Assembly: GCA_030062745.1 (NCBI GenBank)
Contig: CP099846.1
Span: forward strand, 29,161,201-29,225,200
DNA: 64,000 bases
Source of the DNA: Capitulum mitella
Taxonomy: Eukaryota; Arthropoda; Thecostraca; Pollicipedomorpha; Pollicipedidae
Direction of reading: 5' to 3'
Both the position numbers and the translations under genes were made by a program. The notes beneath the pieces are model-generated. The model searched no databases. It had not been told where the DNA came from and saw only the letters and a program-made list of their open reading frames with translations. Below, one piece after another: positions 44,550 to 55,350 of this stretch; the first letter of the stretch is position 1; every line of letters starts with the position of its first letter.

Positions 44550-47500
44550 CTGCAGGGAGGAAGTCAGGCGTCAGACATCAGACGACGTCCGACAGCGGCC
44601 GACTTAAGACGTCAGGCGTCTGGCGTCAGACGACGTCCGACAGCGGCCGACTTAAGACGTCAGGCGTCAGACGTCGGATGACGACAAGCGCTTCATGTCA
44701 GACGACGTTAAGCGTCAGAATGCTCCGCAGACAAAAACGCACGAGCAAAGGGCCCGAGGAGAAGACGGCCTGGGCCGCCAGCAGCCGTGACCCCCCCCCC
44801 CTTGCGAGGGCTGCGAAGCCGCAGCTCCGCCGGACACTGATGACAGATACCCATCTGTTACGTGTTGCACGGTCGGCGGAGGCCGGTCCTCCAGGCAGCG
44901 CCGGGTGCGGTTGGGCTCCGCCGTGTTAGACCCAGGAGGCAGGTCCGGTCAGGTCAGGTCACGTCATGTCATGTCATGTCAGGTCTGATCAGATCAGATG
45001 TTAGCATACCAGGTCCGGTTAGGGTGGGTCGGTCCGAGTAACATCAGGTCGGGTTGGGCCATGCTAATACGTATAAGGTCAAGCTAATGCAGCCCAAGTT
45101 AGGTTACGTCAGGCTAACTTCAGTCAAGTTGGGCCGGGCCAGGTCGGCAGGCCGCTCACCTCTCGAAGCAGCGCCGGGTGCAGGTGGCCGCCGCCGTGTT
45201 GTTCGGACTGCCGCCCATCTCGTCAAACACCTGCTTCCAGAGGCGGCGCACGCACACCGCCTGGTAGCCGCCCAGCTCCTGGACGCGCCGGTAGAACCGG
45301 AACAGGCTCACTGCAACGGCCGGCGGCGCTCAGTGGGCCCCGGACAGGCGACCGCCACGCGCCCGCGCCAACCACCAGCCGGCATCGGCGCAGACGGACA
45401 AACAGAATGACGCAATGAAAGACAATGATTAGCTGTTTTTTTACGGAGCAATAAATACTACACACGTGCATGGATCCCACTGGAATGCATATTGTGCCCG
45501 TTTTGTACTGAGCCCTCGCTGACCTAGGAGTGTCACTACCTAACCTCGGAAAGGCCGTGTCCCGCCGGAGCAAAGCGGTGCCACGGCGACGCAACATTTA
45601 CCCACGCTAACTCAGAATCCGACGCAACACGAGGAAAATCTGTGTTATAAAGAGATCGAGGCACATGTCTGTTGAATATCCAGTCATTTGGCGAGACAGA
45701 AACAGAGAGACGGGCACATACAAATGCAGAGACAGAGACAGAGACAGCGAGACAGAGATGGAGACAGACAGGCCAACAGACAGACACAGGCAGGCATGCG
45801 AACAGGCCGGGCCACTAACGGTGCTGCAGGCCCCAGCTGGGAAGCCGGTTAATGGGCGAGCCGCGCTGGCTCATAAAGTGATGCAGCCGCTGCAGGAACT
45901 CCTTCTCGCCCCAACGCCACGACTTGAGCTGGTGCAGCGGCTTTCCGGCCGAGCTCAGGCCGCGCAGCAGGGTCGGCTTCCGGTGGAGAGCGCCGGCCTC
46001 CAACGGCAGCCGCACCTGCCCGCGCACGGCCGGTCAGATCAGGTCAGGTCAGGTCAGGTCAGGTCAGGCCGCCGCGCCGTGGGCACACCACAGGTGGGCG
46101 GCGGCCAGCTGGCCGGCGGCGGACGACGCGAGGTCGGCCGGCGGCTGGGCGCTGGGTGGCGCCAGGCCGGGACCGCACGGCCATACGAGGCCTCCAGTTG
46201 AGCGGTCGCCACTGCGGAGCACAGCGTAGAAACGAGGACGGCAGCGAGGCCACAGCCTGCCGCGGAACGGCCGGGAACTGGCGGCAGACGACGGTCACCA
46301 GTCCCCTCCCACTCCGAGCCGACAGCCCACAGTCCCCTCTTCCCTCCCCGTCACAGCGCACCCCCGCACCGCGGCCCCGGCCGGACCAGCTGCGTCCCCC
46401 CAACACTGACCACGGCTGGCGACGGCTTCAGCTGGCCCGTCTCCGTGTCGGACGTGGACTCGGAGCCGGGCGACGAGCTCTCCCGCTTGGCCTTTTTCCG
46501 ACTGCGGCCGCGCAGCTTCGGCGCTGAAACAGGGCGGCGGCCCGGGTCACGGCCACGGCTGGCGTAACGGACAGCGGGGTCACAGATGACCGTCTGGATT
46601 TCACATGCCGGGGTCACAGCTGACCGTCTGGGTCACGGACACGCTCCTGGCGCTTATCGCTCTGGAGCAGATCATGTGAGCAATGCGACCAGCAACGGAG
46701 CGAAATGTGGTGAAATGAAATCAAATGAAAAAATGCAACAAGGAAACGCGGAACGACCAACACGTCACATGAAGCGGCATGGACAACACCGGGGAATGTC
46801 GTAACACGCAACGGGAAACCTACACCTGTGATCGCGTCCAGGCTACGCATGACCGGCCACTCGTCGTCTGGCCACACGACTGCCCCCCCCCCCCCCACAC
46901 AACACACATCGGCGCATCCTCCACGAGCCATTCTTCACTCCTTTCGACGTGTGCCGGTCATGCGTGACCTAGACACAGGCGGAGCCCCCATCCAGAGCCG
47001 CTCGCTTCATTCCCGCGTGCACAGCCTCGTGTGACCAGGCACACGGTGACATCACAGATGTCCAGACGCGATGACACGACTGCAGACGTCTGCGGCACAG
47101 TCCTACACGTCATACCGCTGAGCCTGACAGCCTGATAGCGCCAGATCGCGAGTCTCGTGACGTCCAGCACCCCTGGCGTGCACGGCCTTCCATTTCATTT
47201 TGACTTAAACGCCTTTTTGGACCGGGGTGAAACCTGTTTTGGATTTTGGATCTTTCTGAATACTTTTGGCCTCAGCTCGAAATACATCCGGTGCCAGAAG
47301 GGTGGGCGCGGGAAAGATGCCACAGGCCCAGAGCCCACATGGGCGTAACGGTTTCGGACCAGGTATCAGGCAAGCTTCGGGCACCGACGGTCCGTCCACC
47401 CGATGCTGAAGCTCCGCGTACCCAGGTGGTTACAGAAGATCTCGTGTCCGTCCAGCTCGGGGTAGTCGAACACGTCTCGACAGTAGAGCAGGCGCGTGTG

Positions 47501-50500
47501 CCGGCTCGGAATTTGCAATCCGCCGAGCGCCTGCACCAGCGAGTGGCCGTACACCCGAGGACTGACCGACTCCAGACTGAAACAGAGACACAGACGCTGT
47601 ACACCCGAGGACTGACCGACTCCAGACTGAAACAGAGACACGGACGCTGCACACTCGAGGACTGGCCGACTCCAGACTGAAACAGAGATACAGACGCCGT
47701 ACACCCGAGGACTGACCGACTCCAGACTGAAACAGAGATACAGACGCTGTACACCCGAGGACTGACCGACTCCAGGCTGAAACAGAGATACAGACGCCGT
47801 ACACCCGAGGACTGACCGACTCCAGACTGAAACAGAGATACAGACGCCGTACACCCGAGGACTGACCGACTCCAGACTGAAACAGAGATACAGACGCCGT
47901 ACACCCGAGGACTGACCGACTCCAGACTGAAACAGAGATACAGACGCTGTACACCCGAGGACTGACCGACTCCAGACTGAAACAGAGATACAGACGCTGT
48001 ACACCCGAGGACTGACCGACTCCAGACTGAAACAGAGATACAGACGCTGTACACCCGAGGACTGACCGACTCCAGACTGAAACAGAGATACAGACGCTGT
48101 ACACCCGAGGACTGACCGACTCCAGACTGAAACAGAGATACAGACGCCGTACACCCGAGGACTGACCGACTCCAGACTGAAACAGAGATACAGACGCCGT
48201 ACACCCGAGGACTGACCGACTCCAGACTGAAACAGAGATACAGACGCTGTACACCCGAGGACTGACCGACTCCAGACTGAAACAGAGATACAGACGCTGT
48301 ACACCCGAGGACTGACCGACTCCAGACTGAAACAGAGATACAGACGCTGTACACCCGAGGACTGACCGACTCCAGGCTGAAACAGAGATACAGACGCTGT
48401 ACACCCGAGGACTGACCGACTCCAGACTGAAACAGAGACACGGACGCTGTACACCCGAGGACTGACCGACTCCAGACTGAAACAGAGACACGGACGCTGT
48501 ACACCCGAGGACTGACCGACTCCAGACTGAAACAGAGATACAGACGCTGTACACCCGAGGACTGACCGACTCCAGACTGAAACAGAGACACGGACGCTGT
48601 ACACCCGAGGACTGACCGACTCCAGACTGAAACAGAGACACGGACGCTGTACACCCGAGGACTGACCGACTCCAGACTGAAACAGAGATACAGACGCTGT
48701 ACACCCGAGGACTGACCGACTCCAGACTGAAACAGAGATACAGACGCTGTACACCCGAGGACTGACCGACTCCAGACTGAAACAGAGACACGGACGCTGT
48801 ACACCCGAGGACTGACCGACTCCAGACTGAAACAGAGACACGGACGCTGTACACCCGAGGACTGACCGACTCCAGACTGAAACAGAGACACGGACGCTGT
48901 ACACCCGAGGACTGACCGACTCCAGACTGAAACAGAGATACAGACGCTGTACACCCGAGGACTGACCGACTCCAGACTGAAACCACGGACGCTGTACACC
49001 CGAGGACTGACCGACTCCAGACTGAAACAGAGACACGGACGCTGTACACCCGAGGACTGACCGACTCCAGACTGAAACAGAGATACAGACGCTGTACACC
49101 CGAGGACTGACCGACTCCAGACTGAAACAGAGATACAGACGCCGTACACCCGAGGACTGACCGACTCCAGACTGAAACAGAGATACAGACGCCGTACACC
49201 CGAGGACTGACCGACTCCAGACTGAAACAGAGATACAGACGCCGTACACCCGAGGACTGACCGACTCCAGACTGAAACAGAGACACGGACGCTGTACACC
49301 CGAGGACTGGCCGACTCCAGGCTGAAACAGAGATACAGACGCTGTACACCCGAGGACTGACCGACTCCAGACTGAAACAGAGACACGGACGCTGTACACC
49401 CGAGGACTGACCGACTCCAGACTGAAACAGAGACACGGACGCTGTACACCCGAGGACTGACCGACTCCAGACTGAAACAGAGATACAGACGCTGTACACC
49501 CGAGGACTGACCGACTCCAGACTGAAACAGAGATACAGACGCCGTACACCCGAGGACTGACCGACTCCAGACTGAAACAGAGATACAGACGCCGTACACC
49601 CGAGGACTGACCGACTCCAGACTGAAACAGAGATACAGACGCCGTACACCCGAGGACTGACCGACTCCAGACTGAAACAGAGATACAGACGCCGTACACC
49701 CGAGGACTGACCGACTCCAGACTGAAACAGAGACACGGACGCTGTACACCCGAGGACTGGCCGACTCCAGGCTGAAACAGAGACACGGACGCTGCACACC
49801 CGAGGACTGACCGACTCCAGGCTGAAACAGAGATACAGACGCTGTACACCCGAGGACTGACCGACTCCAGACTGAAACAGAGATACAGACGCTGTACACC
49901 CGAGGACTGACCGACTCCAGACTGAAACAGAGACACGGACGCTGTACACCCGAGGACTGGCCGACTCCAGGCTGAAACAGAGATACAGACGCTGTACACC
50001 CGAGGACTGACCGACTCCAGACTGAAACAGAGATACAGACGCTGTACACCCGAGGACTGGCCGACTCCAGGCTGAAACAGAGATACAGACGCTGTACACC
50101 CGAGGACTGGCCGACTCCAGGCTGAAACAGAGATACAGACGCTGTACACCCGAGGACTGACCGACTCCAGGCTGAAACAGAGATACAGACGCTGTACACC
50201 CGAGGACTGGCCGACTCCAGACTGAAACAGAGATACAGACGCTGTACACCCGAGGACTGGCCGACTCCAGACTGAAACAGAGATACAGACGCCGTACACC
50301 CGAGGACTGACCGACTCCAGGCTGAAACAGAGATACAGACGCTGTACACCCGAGGACTGGCCGACTCCAGGCTGGAACAGAGGCACAGACGCTGTACACC
50401 CGAGGACTGGCCGACTCCAGGCTGAAACAGAGATACAGACGCTGTACACCCGAGGACTGGCCGACTCCAGGCTGGAACAGAGACACAGACGCTGTACACC

Positions 50501-53500
50501 CGAGGACTGGCCGACTCCAGGCTGAAACAGAGATACAGACGCTGTACACCCGAGGACTGACCGACTCCAGACTGAAACAGAGATACAGACGCTGTACACC
50601 CGAGGACTGGCCGACTCCAGACTGAAACAGAGATACAGACGCTGTACACCCGAGGACTGGCCGACTCCAGACTGAAACAGAGATACAGACGCCGTACACC
50701 CGAGGACTGACCGACTCCAGACTGAAACAGAGATACAGACGCTGTACACCCGAGGACTGGCCGACTCCAGACTGAAACAGAGATACAGACGCTGTACACC
50801 CGAGGACTGGCCGACTCCAGACTGAAACAGAGATACAGACGCTGTACACCCGAGGACTGGCCGACTCCAGGCTGAAACAGAGACACGGACGCTGCACACT
50901 CGAGGACTGGCCGACTCCAGGCTGAAACAGAGATACAGACGCTGTACACCCGAGGACTGGCCGACTCCAGACTGAAACAGAGATACAGACGCTGTACACC
51001 CGAGGACTGGCCGACTCCAGATTGAAACAGATACAGACGCTGTACACCCGAGGACTGGCCGACTCCAGACTGAAACAGAGATACAGACGCTGTACACCCG
51101 AGGACTGACCGACTCCAGACTGAAACAGAGATACAGACGCTGTACACCCGAGGACTGACCGACTCCAGACTGAAACAGAGATACAGACGCTGTACACCCG
51201 AGGACTGGCCGACTCCAGACTGAAACAGAGATACAGACGCTGTACACCCGAGGACTGACCGACTCCAGACTGAAACAGAGATACAGACGCTGTACACCCG
51301 AGGACTGGCCGACTCCAGACTGAAACAGAGATACAGACGCTGTACACCCGAGGACTGGCCGACTCCAGGCTGGAACAGAGACACGGACGCTGCACACTCG
51401 AGGACTGGCCGACTCCAGGCTGGAACAGAGACACGGACGCTGCACACTCGAGGACTGGCCGACTCCAGGCTGAAACAGAGATACAGACGCTGTACACCCG
51501 AGGACTGACCGACTCCAGACTGAAACAGAGATACAGACGCTGTACACCCGAGGACTGGCCGACTCCAGACTGAAACAGAGATACAGACGCTGTACACCCG
51601 AGGACTGGCCGACTCCAGGCTGGAACAGAGACACGGACGCTGCACACTCGAGGACTGGCCGACTCCAGGCTGGAACAGAGACACGGACGCTGCACACTCG
51701 AGGACTGGCCGACTCCAGGCTGAAACAGAGATACAGACGCCGTACACCCGAGGACTGACCGACTCCAGACTGAAACAGAGATACAGACGCTGTACACCCG
51801 AGGACTGGCCGACTCCAGACTGAAACAGAGATACAGACGCTGTACACCCGAGGACTGGCCGACTCCAGACTGAAACAGAGATACAGACGCTGTACACCCG
51901 AGGACTGGCCGACTCCAGACTGAAACAGAGATACAGACGCTGTACACCCGAGGACTGGCCGACTCCAGACTGAAACAGAGATACAGACGCTGTACACCCG
52001 AGGACTGGCCGACTCCAGGCTGGAACAGAGACACGGACGCTGCACACTCGAGGACTGGCCGACTCCAGGCTGAAACAGAGATACAGACGCTGTACACCCG
52101 AGGACTGGCCGACTCCAGGCTGGAACAGAGACACGGACGCTGTACACCCGAGGACTGGCCGACTCCAGGCTGGAACAGAGACACGGACGCTGTACACCCG
52201 AGGACTGGCCGACTCCAGGCTGGAACAGAGACACGGACGCTGCACACTCGAGGACTGGCCGACTCCAGGCTGAAACAGAGACACGGACGCTGCACACCCG
52301 AGGACTGGCCGACTCCAGGCTGGAACAGAGACACAGACGCTGTACACCCGAGGACTGACTGTCTCCAGACTGAAGCAGAGTTGTAGATGCCGTACACCCC
52401 AAGACTGACCGACTCTAGATTGACGGAGATACCGAGGTCAGGCCCAAGACACAGAAGCCACAACTCCCTTTCCGCTTGTGTTCACAGTCTACTTTGAAGT
52501 ACATCACACAAAAACAGAATAAAATGGCGTGCAGTGCGCGGGATTATCAAACAAATATCAACTACCAGAACAAAAAGGGTCAGGCGGACAAGACTCGCTT
52601 CCCGCAATGTATTACAGGTGATAAAAGCTTCAGTCGCCTCTCGGGAAAACATCAGGTATCGCTTCGATCGGCACCTCCATGACTCCTATCAACAGACTCG
52701 TATCATATGGTCACGCCGGCAGCATCACGCGATTTCCGGGAACGTCACTGCCCGTACCGTTTCATGACGCCGCGCAGCCGGCAGTAGTGGTCGTAGCTGA
52801 GCACCAGCGCGCACGGCTCCTCCGGGCCCACGGTGTCCCCTGCAACGGCGAGCGCACCAGTCACTATCGCACTTTTAGCCGACGACCGAACCGTTGGCCT
52901 GCCGCCGACGGTCAGTCGCCGACGTCCAACCGAGGTCACAATGCCACGCAAGAGCACGGGTCGCGTCACGGAGGTCGCAGCATACAGCCGCGCCCAGCAG
53001 GCCCCGCGGCGCCGGCATTCCACTGAAGTCGCGGCACACAGGTCACAACATCCCGCGATGGCCTTCAACGCGCCGCGCGAAGCCGCGCAGTAGCCCGATC
53101 TGAAGCGCCAGTACTTCGCACAAGAGTCAGCCGGCTCTAGCAGCACCGTCCACGCCGCGGCTGCCGAGCACAATCAGGTCCGGTCACGTCATGTCCGATG
53201 GGGATAGGAGTTCCTTTTCTCCCCGCAGTCGGCCTGGGGCTGCGGCCGTGACGGCCGTGTCGAAAACTTGTGCTCCAAAAACATTTTATAGTCTCAAAGT
53301 CCGATCTTGTGCCTCCGTCAGAAAACTACATTTTAACTAAGTTGACATATTTCCAACTATGCAGGCAAATGACTCTGTCCCTATTCACTGAGAAGCAGGT
53401 ATTTTGTCACAACTGACCGACACAAAGAACGTCAATTTAAACCTGTATTACTCCTGGTAAAATTTTGCGCTCCAAAATAAAAATTATTCTCTGCCACCAA

Positions 53501-55350
53501 GAACAAAAACAAATTTCGACAGCTCGGGTCCCGGGGACGCACGGATCCTGCCTGCAGCTCGAACACCCCACTCCCAACCAGAGTCCCGTTCCCCCGGGGC
53601 AGAGCCCGCAGCCCCCTGCCTTCGACACAGCGCCTTCGACACCTTTGTCCGTCTCGGAGCCCTCTTTCCCCTGTCACGGCGCGCACCGCGCGACGTGCAA
53701 CATCGTTCAGGGGCCGACCTCTGGCTCTCTTATCATCTCCGAGATATGCGCTGCTGCGTCAGAGTGCGAGGCGGCTCGTGCTCTGTCCAAAGCGTGCCGT
53801 GCTGCTGACCAGGACCCGTGATTCAGACGACTCCTGAGTCACGGGGCAGGCCAACGGCCGCCTCACACCAAGCATCATGGTCCAGTGGCTTTGAAAATGG
53901 CGTGTAAAACGCCGATTTAATGGATCCAAATGAAATAAAGTGGCAAAGGGTGGTAACGACGTTAAGCAGTTCCAAAAATAACCATGAAGCAACGATACCA
54001 AGCTTTTACCAAACGGGATCTGCCAACTGAATTTTCTCTCTATCAAGTTCAAAACACCAGTAACATGTCTCGAAAAACAAGACCAGAAAAAGAAGCAGAT
54101 GATTCCGGGCCACCTCTCATTTATACTGCATGCTTTCGCTCACATAAATTTGACCGAAAATTTGGCCCAGAAACAATGAAGCTCTTTTCATGCAAGAATC
54201 TGTCGCAAGGATAACGGTTTAACCATCTCAGTAATTCTAACTACAGGCTAATTTTACCTCACGAGCCAAAAGTAAATTAAAATCTGCATAGCGTCCCGCG
54301 ACGGAGATTGTCATGTCATGTCCCGCGACAAAAACACGTCAGCATGAAACAAGTGCCATTCTTCCCTTTGCCACCGGAACTCGTCGTTTCGGAATTCATG
54401 CCGGGGAAAAACAGTTTTTCTGTCTCCCGTCGCCAGCCTCCGTCCGTATTCAGGCTGTCTAGGCCACCCGGCCGCCGGAACGGCACAAGTATCATGCCGC
54501 AACGCACAGTCATCCAGAGACGCTTCAAAACAACGCTAGGTTTGTAAAACAAAACTAACGTAGCGTTAAGAACAAAAAGTTGGTGTTAGAAAAACAGGTG
54601 GCGTGCAACAAATCACAGATTCTTCTTCCTGTCAGCGCATTTTTCCCTTCAGGCTCCCTCTCCCCACGGATGCATACTATTCCCTTCCCGCAGACGCCAT
54701 CTCCCCTATCTCCCTCCAGTGATCGCAGCCTCCCAAGCCATTCCCCCTGTTGGTGTGTTTCCCCCTCTCCCGGGGGCGGCCTCTCTTTTCCACCCTCCCG
54801 GCTGCGACGTTTCCCCCTACACACGGATGCAGTCTTCCCACCATGGGTGCAGCCCCTGCCTCTCAGAGAAGCAATGTCTCGCTCTGGCCGCCAGCTCCAC
54901 CTCCCCTCCCCTCCCCTTTTCTCCAGACGCAGGGTCTACCCTGGCAGTAGATACCATCTCCCCCTCCCACGTCTCCAGACGCAGGGTCTCCCTCCCCCTG
55001 GCCGCAGATGTCGCCCCCACCTCTTCAAACGCCAGGCCTCCCCCTGGCCGCAGACACCACCCTCCACCTCTCCAGACGCAGGCCGCGAGTGCCGGCGCCG
55101 GATGATTCCACAGCGGGCCGGCGCGTTCCCCACCCGACCTACCGAGATGGCGCTTGGTGCGCTCGACGTCGGCCAGGCTGAGGCGGCCGGCGCCGGCGGC
55201 CGCCGCCGAGCAGAAGGCGGCGGCCGGCGCGGCCGGGTCGTGGGCGGCGCCCGCCGCCCAGCCGGCCGACCAGCGCGGCCCGCGCACCACCACGTCCGCC
55301 AGGTCCTCCAGCCGCACCGTCAGCTTCTCCTGCACGGCCAGCACCTCGTC
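43895..55350 (-). CDS. ARID5B: ARID5-type AT-rich interaction domain transcription factor (7 coding exons)
   Basis: Homologue of ARID5A/ARID5B, nuclear factors that bind AT-rich DNA through an ARID helix bundle; vertebrate ARID5B recruits the PHF2 demethylase. Exons on the minus strand: 55143-55350, 52758-52839, 47422-47576, 46411-46523, 45820-46015, 45160-45310, 43895-44549. All junctions are GT-AG and the phases join without a shift, giving about 520 residues. In order it encodes the N-terminal ARID5 homology region (VLSYDHYCRLRGVMKR, LLYCRDVFDYPELDGHEIF), a basic linker (LRGRSRKKAKRE), the ARID (KEFLQRLHHFM, ELGGYQAV, RLWKQVFDEMGG, TAAATCTRRCFER) and a short Ala/Pro/Met-rich tail ending GNFNKS. 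The tail is much shorter than in vertebrate ARID5B. The first exon(s) with the start Met were not found. One intron holds the 4.9-kb minisatellite. Confidence 0.9.
44561..44715. repeat. 48-bp intronic tandem repeat, about 2.5 copies
   Basis: GACGACGTCCGACAGCGGCC begins at 44581 and again at 44629; partial copies flank both. It lies in the last ARID5-like intron. Confidence 0.7.
44943..45150. repeat. Degenerate GGTCA/TGTCA pentamer tract in intron
   Basis: GGTCAGGTCACGTCATGTCA-like pentamers, then looser GGTCGGGTTGGGCC and AAGTTGGGCC variants. Lies just after the donor at 45159. Confidence 0.6.
45160..45310 (-). CDS. ARID5B: ARID5-like exon 7 (ARID core)
   Basis: 151 bp between acceptor TTGCAG and donor GAGAG|GTGAGC. 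Encodes LFRFYRRVQELGGYQAV and RRLWKQVFDEMGGSPNN then TAAATCTRRCFE, the most conserved part of the ARID (helices with LGGY, W-K and S-T/A-A-A-T-C-T-R-R). Confidence 0.95.
45690..45795. repeat. GACAGA-type microsatellite in intron
   Basis: GAGACAGAGACAGAGACAGC and variants, about 100 bp. Confidence 0.8.
45820..46015 (-). CDS. ARID5B: ARID5-like exon 6 (ARID start)
   Basis: 196 bp from acceptor GGGCAG|GTGCGG to donor CACC|GTTAGT. Encodes GEKEFLQRLHHFMSQRGSP and NRLPSWGLQH, the first ARID helix and the following loop. The acceptor is preceded by six CTGAC pentamers. Confidence 0.93.
46033..46067 (-). promoter_or_regulatory. Tandem branch-point-like CTGAC array before exon 6
   Basis: Six CTGAC pentamers on the minus strand (GTCAG on +) put candidate branch adenosines 19, 29, 34, 39, 44 and 49 nt upstream of the exon at 46015. 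CTGAC fits the yUnAy branch consensus. Use in splicing is inference. Confidence 0.45.
46411..46523 (-). CDS. ARID5B: ARID5-like exon 5 (basic linker)
   Basis: 113 bp, acceptor CTGTTTCAG, donor GTG|GTCAGT. Encodes PKLRGRSRKKAKRE then a Ser/Glu-rich stretch. It matches the APNLKGRPRKKK linker of ARID5B, a likely nuclear localisation signal. Its acceptor (CTGTTTCAG) is identical to that in the minisatellite monomer. Confidence 0.92.
46524..47421. other. ARID5-like intron 4
   Basis: Non-coding; includes a polyC run near 46884-46898 and some CpG-rich sequence. Confidence 0.7.
47422..47576 (-). CDS. ARID5B: ARID5-like exon 4, whose 5' end is the last minisatellite monomer
   Basis: 155 bp from acceptor CTCTGTTTCAG|TCTGGAG to donor CCTGG|GTACGC. 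Encodes LESVSPRVYGHSLVQALGG and LLYCRDVFDYPELDGHEIF. It aligns with the ARID5B stretch from KRIQDKP to YCRDTFDHP. The first ~28 bases and the acceptor lie inside the final copy of the 50-bp repeat. The phase fits exon 3 (two bases CG plus T = Arg). Confidence 0.93.
47549..52430 (-). repeat. 50-bp minisatellite, ~98 copies, each a copy of an intron-exon boundary
   Basis: Monomer starts (GTACACCCGAGG on +) fall every 50 bp from 47549 to 52342. Only two small deletions (5 bp near 48985, 2 bp near 51030) break the register, giving 96 units plus two decayed ones. On the gene strand nearly every monomer carries CTCTGTTTCAG|TCTGGAG and the first ~24 bases of exon 4. Variants include GACTGACC/GACTGGCC, CCAGACTG/CCAGGCTG, GATACAGACG/GACACGGACG and CACACTCGAGG. 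No stop codon occurs in any of the three gene-strand frames, and three monomers encode a 50-residue period. It lies in the intron between exons 3 and 4 and runs into exon 4. Confidence 0.97.
52431..52757. other. 5' part of ARID5-like intron 3
   Basis: Unique intronic sequence between the minisatellite and the donor at 52757. Confidence 0.6.
52758..52839 (-). CDS. ARID5B: ARID5-like exon 3
   Basis: 82 bp, acceptor GTTGCAG, donor AAACG|GTACGG. Encodes DTVGPEEPCALVLSYDHYCR then LRGVMK, matching VIVLSYPQYCRYRSMLKR of ARID5B. Confidence 0.92.
52840..55142. other. ARID5-like intron 2
   Basis: Non-coding. A CT-rich stretch at about 54600-55090 contains three or four loose ~48-bp repeats with CTCCAGACGCAGG. 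It lies just inside the donor at 55142. Confidence 0.6.
55143..55350 (-). CDS. ARID5B: ARID5-like exon 2 (first confident exon)
   Basis: 208 bp, acceptor CCGACAG, donor CTCG|GTAGGT. Encodes DEVLAVQEKLTVRLEDLADV, then an Ala-rich stretch and LSLADVERTKRHLG. It matches DEVIAVSEKVIVKLEDLVKW and NFKDVLKEKADLG of ARID5B, with an Ala-rich expansion between. Confidence 0.92.

Noticed and set aside
44943-45150. Cluster of nuclear-receptor half-sites in an ARID5 intron
   Set aside because: The GGTCA pentamers form a simple tandem tract, so half-site matches follow from the microsatellite and are weak evidence of function.
47549-52430. CRISPR-like array
   Set aside because: Repeats are contiguous with no unique spacers, and the genome is clearly eukaryotic with spliced genes.
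47272-52463. Three overlapping minus-strand open frames of about 1,680 codons read as giant repeat proteins
   Set aside because: All three frames of the same 50-bp array are open, which follows from a stop-free monomer of length 50. Flanking exon evidence places the array in an intron.
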